This document shows positions 63,084-64,000 of a DNA stretch of 64,000 nt, piece by piece. Numbering within the stretch: position 1 is the first letter of the stretch; each line of letters begins with the position of its first letter. Position numbers and translations under genes: made by a program. The stretch lies in contig JAEILZ010000003.1 in assembly GCA_018873225.1 (NCBI GenBank), positions 806,001-870,000 of the forward strand, given 5' to 3'. The notes beneath the pieces were generated by a model. It was given only the letters and a program-made list of their open reading frames with translations, ran no database searches and was not told the origin of the DNA. This DNA is from [Phialemoniopsis] sp. UDSM-2020. Taxonomy: Eukaryota > Ascomycota > Sordariomycetes > Thyridiales > Thyridiaceae.

Positions 63084-64000
63084 TCAAGCATACATAGCCT
63101 CTATGCCACGTGTCTTTCTGTTGCTTCTCCATCGTAAAAATGTCGCGAGAGTAACCATATCTCGTACACACCTCATCGACTGCCTGATTTTGATCATGCT
63201 GGAAAAATCACGGACAGTCCAGGAGTGGCCCTGGACATAGTCCTCGATCAACCTTGTCTCATGGCCGGTCTGGCTGCACCACTCGATGAACTTGATCCAT
63301 TGCATCCTAGGTGTGTATCTGGTGTTGCCGCCTCGTTCTAACAAGATTACGATCTTTGCATAGTGTTCGCTCCCCGGCAGGTCATCCGAATCGCGGTACC
63401 AGGAAAGTAGTGCGATGTCTAACGGAGTCCTGCTCATTGTATCGAGAGAGTTGACGTCAGCTCCAGCAGCAAGAAGAAATTGTGCCAGGAAAGGGTTCAC
63501 AACGTGAAGTGGCTTGACCAATATCGGAAGTCTTGGCAGTGGAGACCACTCCAACGACCATACCAAGATATCTATTTCGGAGCCAACCACATTGATTACC
63601 ATCTTTGCCAGCTCCAAGTTATCGGCCATCTCCTCGCGGAAGCGCGTGAGAGATCTAGCGGGAAACAGATTGAAAGTTTGGGCAATGACATTCCCAAGGG
63701 TGCCAGGACCCGAGGTAAGATGATGACCGTTGGTAAGAAGTAACCGCAGCATGTCAGATTTCCGGGGTCTGTAACGGTCAGACGTGAGGCAATTGTGTGT
63801 GAGTGCAAGTAGATCTTGTTGAGAAGCAGATATAATCATTGGGTCGTCCTTTAAGAAGTCCGCCAATGATAAAAAGAGTTGCTGTTGAATGGAAAAGGTG
63901 ACTTTCTCAAACCCCTTTACTGAGTACTTTCGTCCGTCGAGGAAAAAAAGGCTATGTGGTTCCGGCTGTTGAGGAGAAAGCGAAATACTGTCTAGGAATG
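63084..64000 (-). CDS. Ankyrin-repeat-like protein (5' end cut by window edge)
   Basis: The minus-strand frame is open from the right edge to TGA at 63086-63084, about 305 codons. No ATG can be fixed, because the frame continues past 64000. One recognisable ankyrin unit is present: PLHVVNPFLAQFLLAAGADV followed by NSLDTMSRTPLDIALL, around 63405-63510. Weaker flanking helices such as SDMLRLLLTNGHHLTSGPGT could be degenerate repeats. The C-terminal 80 residues (HETRLIEDYVQGHSWTVRDF onward) match no known domain to my eye. Such proteins are common in fungal accessory gene sets. It ends only 108 bp from the stop of the convergent upstream gene, so the transcripts may overlap. An intron inside is possible but not required. 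Confidence 0.65.
   Translation of the reverse strand, partial: FLDSISLSPQQPEPHSLFFLDGRKYSVKGFEKVTFSIQQQLFLSLADFLKDDPMIISASQQDLLALTHNCLTSDRYRPRKSDMLRLLLTNGHHLTSGPGTLGNVIAQTFNLFPARSLTRFREEMADNLELAKMVINVVGSEIDILVWSLEWSPLPRLPILVKPLHVVNPFLAQFLLAAGADVNSLDTMSRTPLDIALLSWYRDSDDLPGSEHYAKIVILLERGGNTRYTPRMQWIKFIEWCSQTGHETRLIEDYVQGHSWTVRDFSSMIKIRQSMRCVRDMVTLATFLRWRSNRKTRGIEAMYA

Noticed and set aside
1..64000. tRNA genes, rRNA, CRISPR arrays, transposons, secondary-metabolite clusters
   Set aside because: Scanned by eye for B-box-like TTCRANTC contexts, terminal inverted repeats, transposase or reverse transcriptase frames and PKS/NRPS motifs; none was convincing. A tRNAscan and repeat search would be decisive.

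Overview
The window looks like nuclear DNA of a filamentous ascomycete (Pezizomycotina, most likely a sordariomycete). The genes carry short introns of about 50-80 bp with GTRNGT donors and CTRAY-type branch points. Coding sequence is GC-rich, gene order is mixed-strand with no operons, and the protein families are fungal (Sfi1, Abp2, Rpc82, HET-type, Och1-type). All gene models were assembled by hand from reading frames plus splice signals; none was checked by alignment.

Layout. 0-9 kb: 3' end of cytosolic isoleucyl-tRNA synthetase, a tiny three-exon twin-CX9C gene resembling complex I assembly factor NDUFAF8, a long Sfi1-type centrin-binding protein, and a peroxisomal carrier of the Ant1/PMP47 type. 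9-12 kb: a 2.7 kb gene-poor gap. 12-25 kb: Abp2-like ARS-binding protein, NatC subunit Mak10/Naa35 (seven exons), ATP synthase subunit e, cytochrome bc1 core protein 2, Pol III subunit Rpc82 (with a 9-nt first coding exon) and the mitochondrial GTP/GDP carrier Ggc1. 26-34 kb: a very long repeat-rich coiled-coil protein and mitochondrial seryl-tRNA synthetase. 34-36.5 kb: a small AT-richer accessory patch with a lineage-restricted fungal protein and a HET-type protein that has lost its HET domain. 36.9-52 kb: quinolinate phosphoribosyltransferase, a 4.1 kb gene-free stretch ending in the leader of an Och1/Hoc1-like mannosyltransferase, a mitochondrially targeted acyl-CoA synthetase, a small six-cysteine secreted protein, a short-chain dehydrogenase and an Ap4A phosphorylase. 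52-64 kb: Ipi3 (Rix1 complex) with a probable GC-AG intron, a 2.6 kb gap, two uncharacterised proteins (one with several membrane segments), a mitochondrial inner-membrane TPR-like protein, and an ankyrin-type gene cut by the right edge.

Most genes are housekeeping, with a marked mitochondrial and translation bias: two aminoacyl-tRNA synthetases, Rpc82, Ipi3, Qcr2, Atp21, Ggc1 and an NDUFAF8-like factor. There is no secondary-metabolite cluster, transposon, tRNA gene or CRISPR array that I could see. The least explained items are the tandem-helical-repeat coiled-coil protein (26-32 kb), the cysteine-rich secreted protein (47 kb), the accessory patch at 34.7-36.5 kb, and several unusual gene structures: micro-exons, a GC donor, an upstream ORF and a stop-free intron. 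I did not find convincing evidence for an entirely new biological system.
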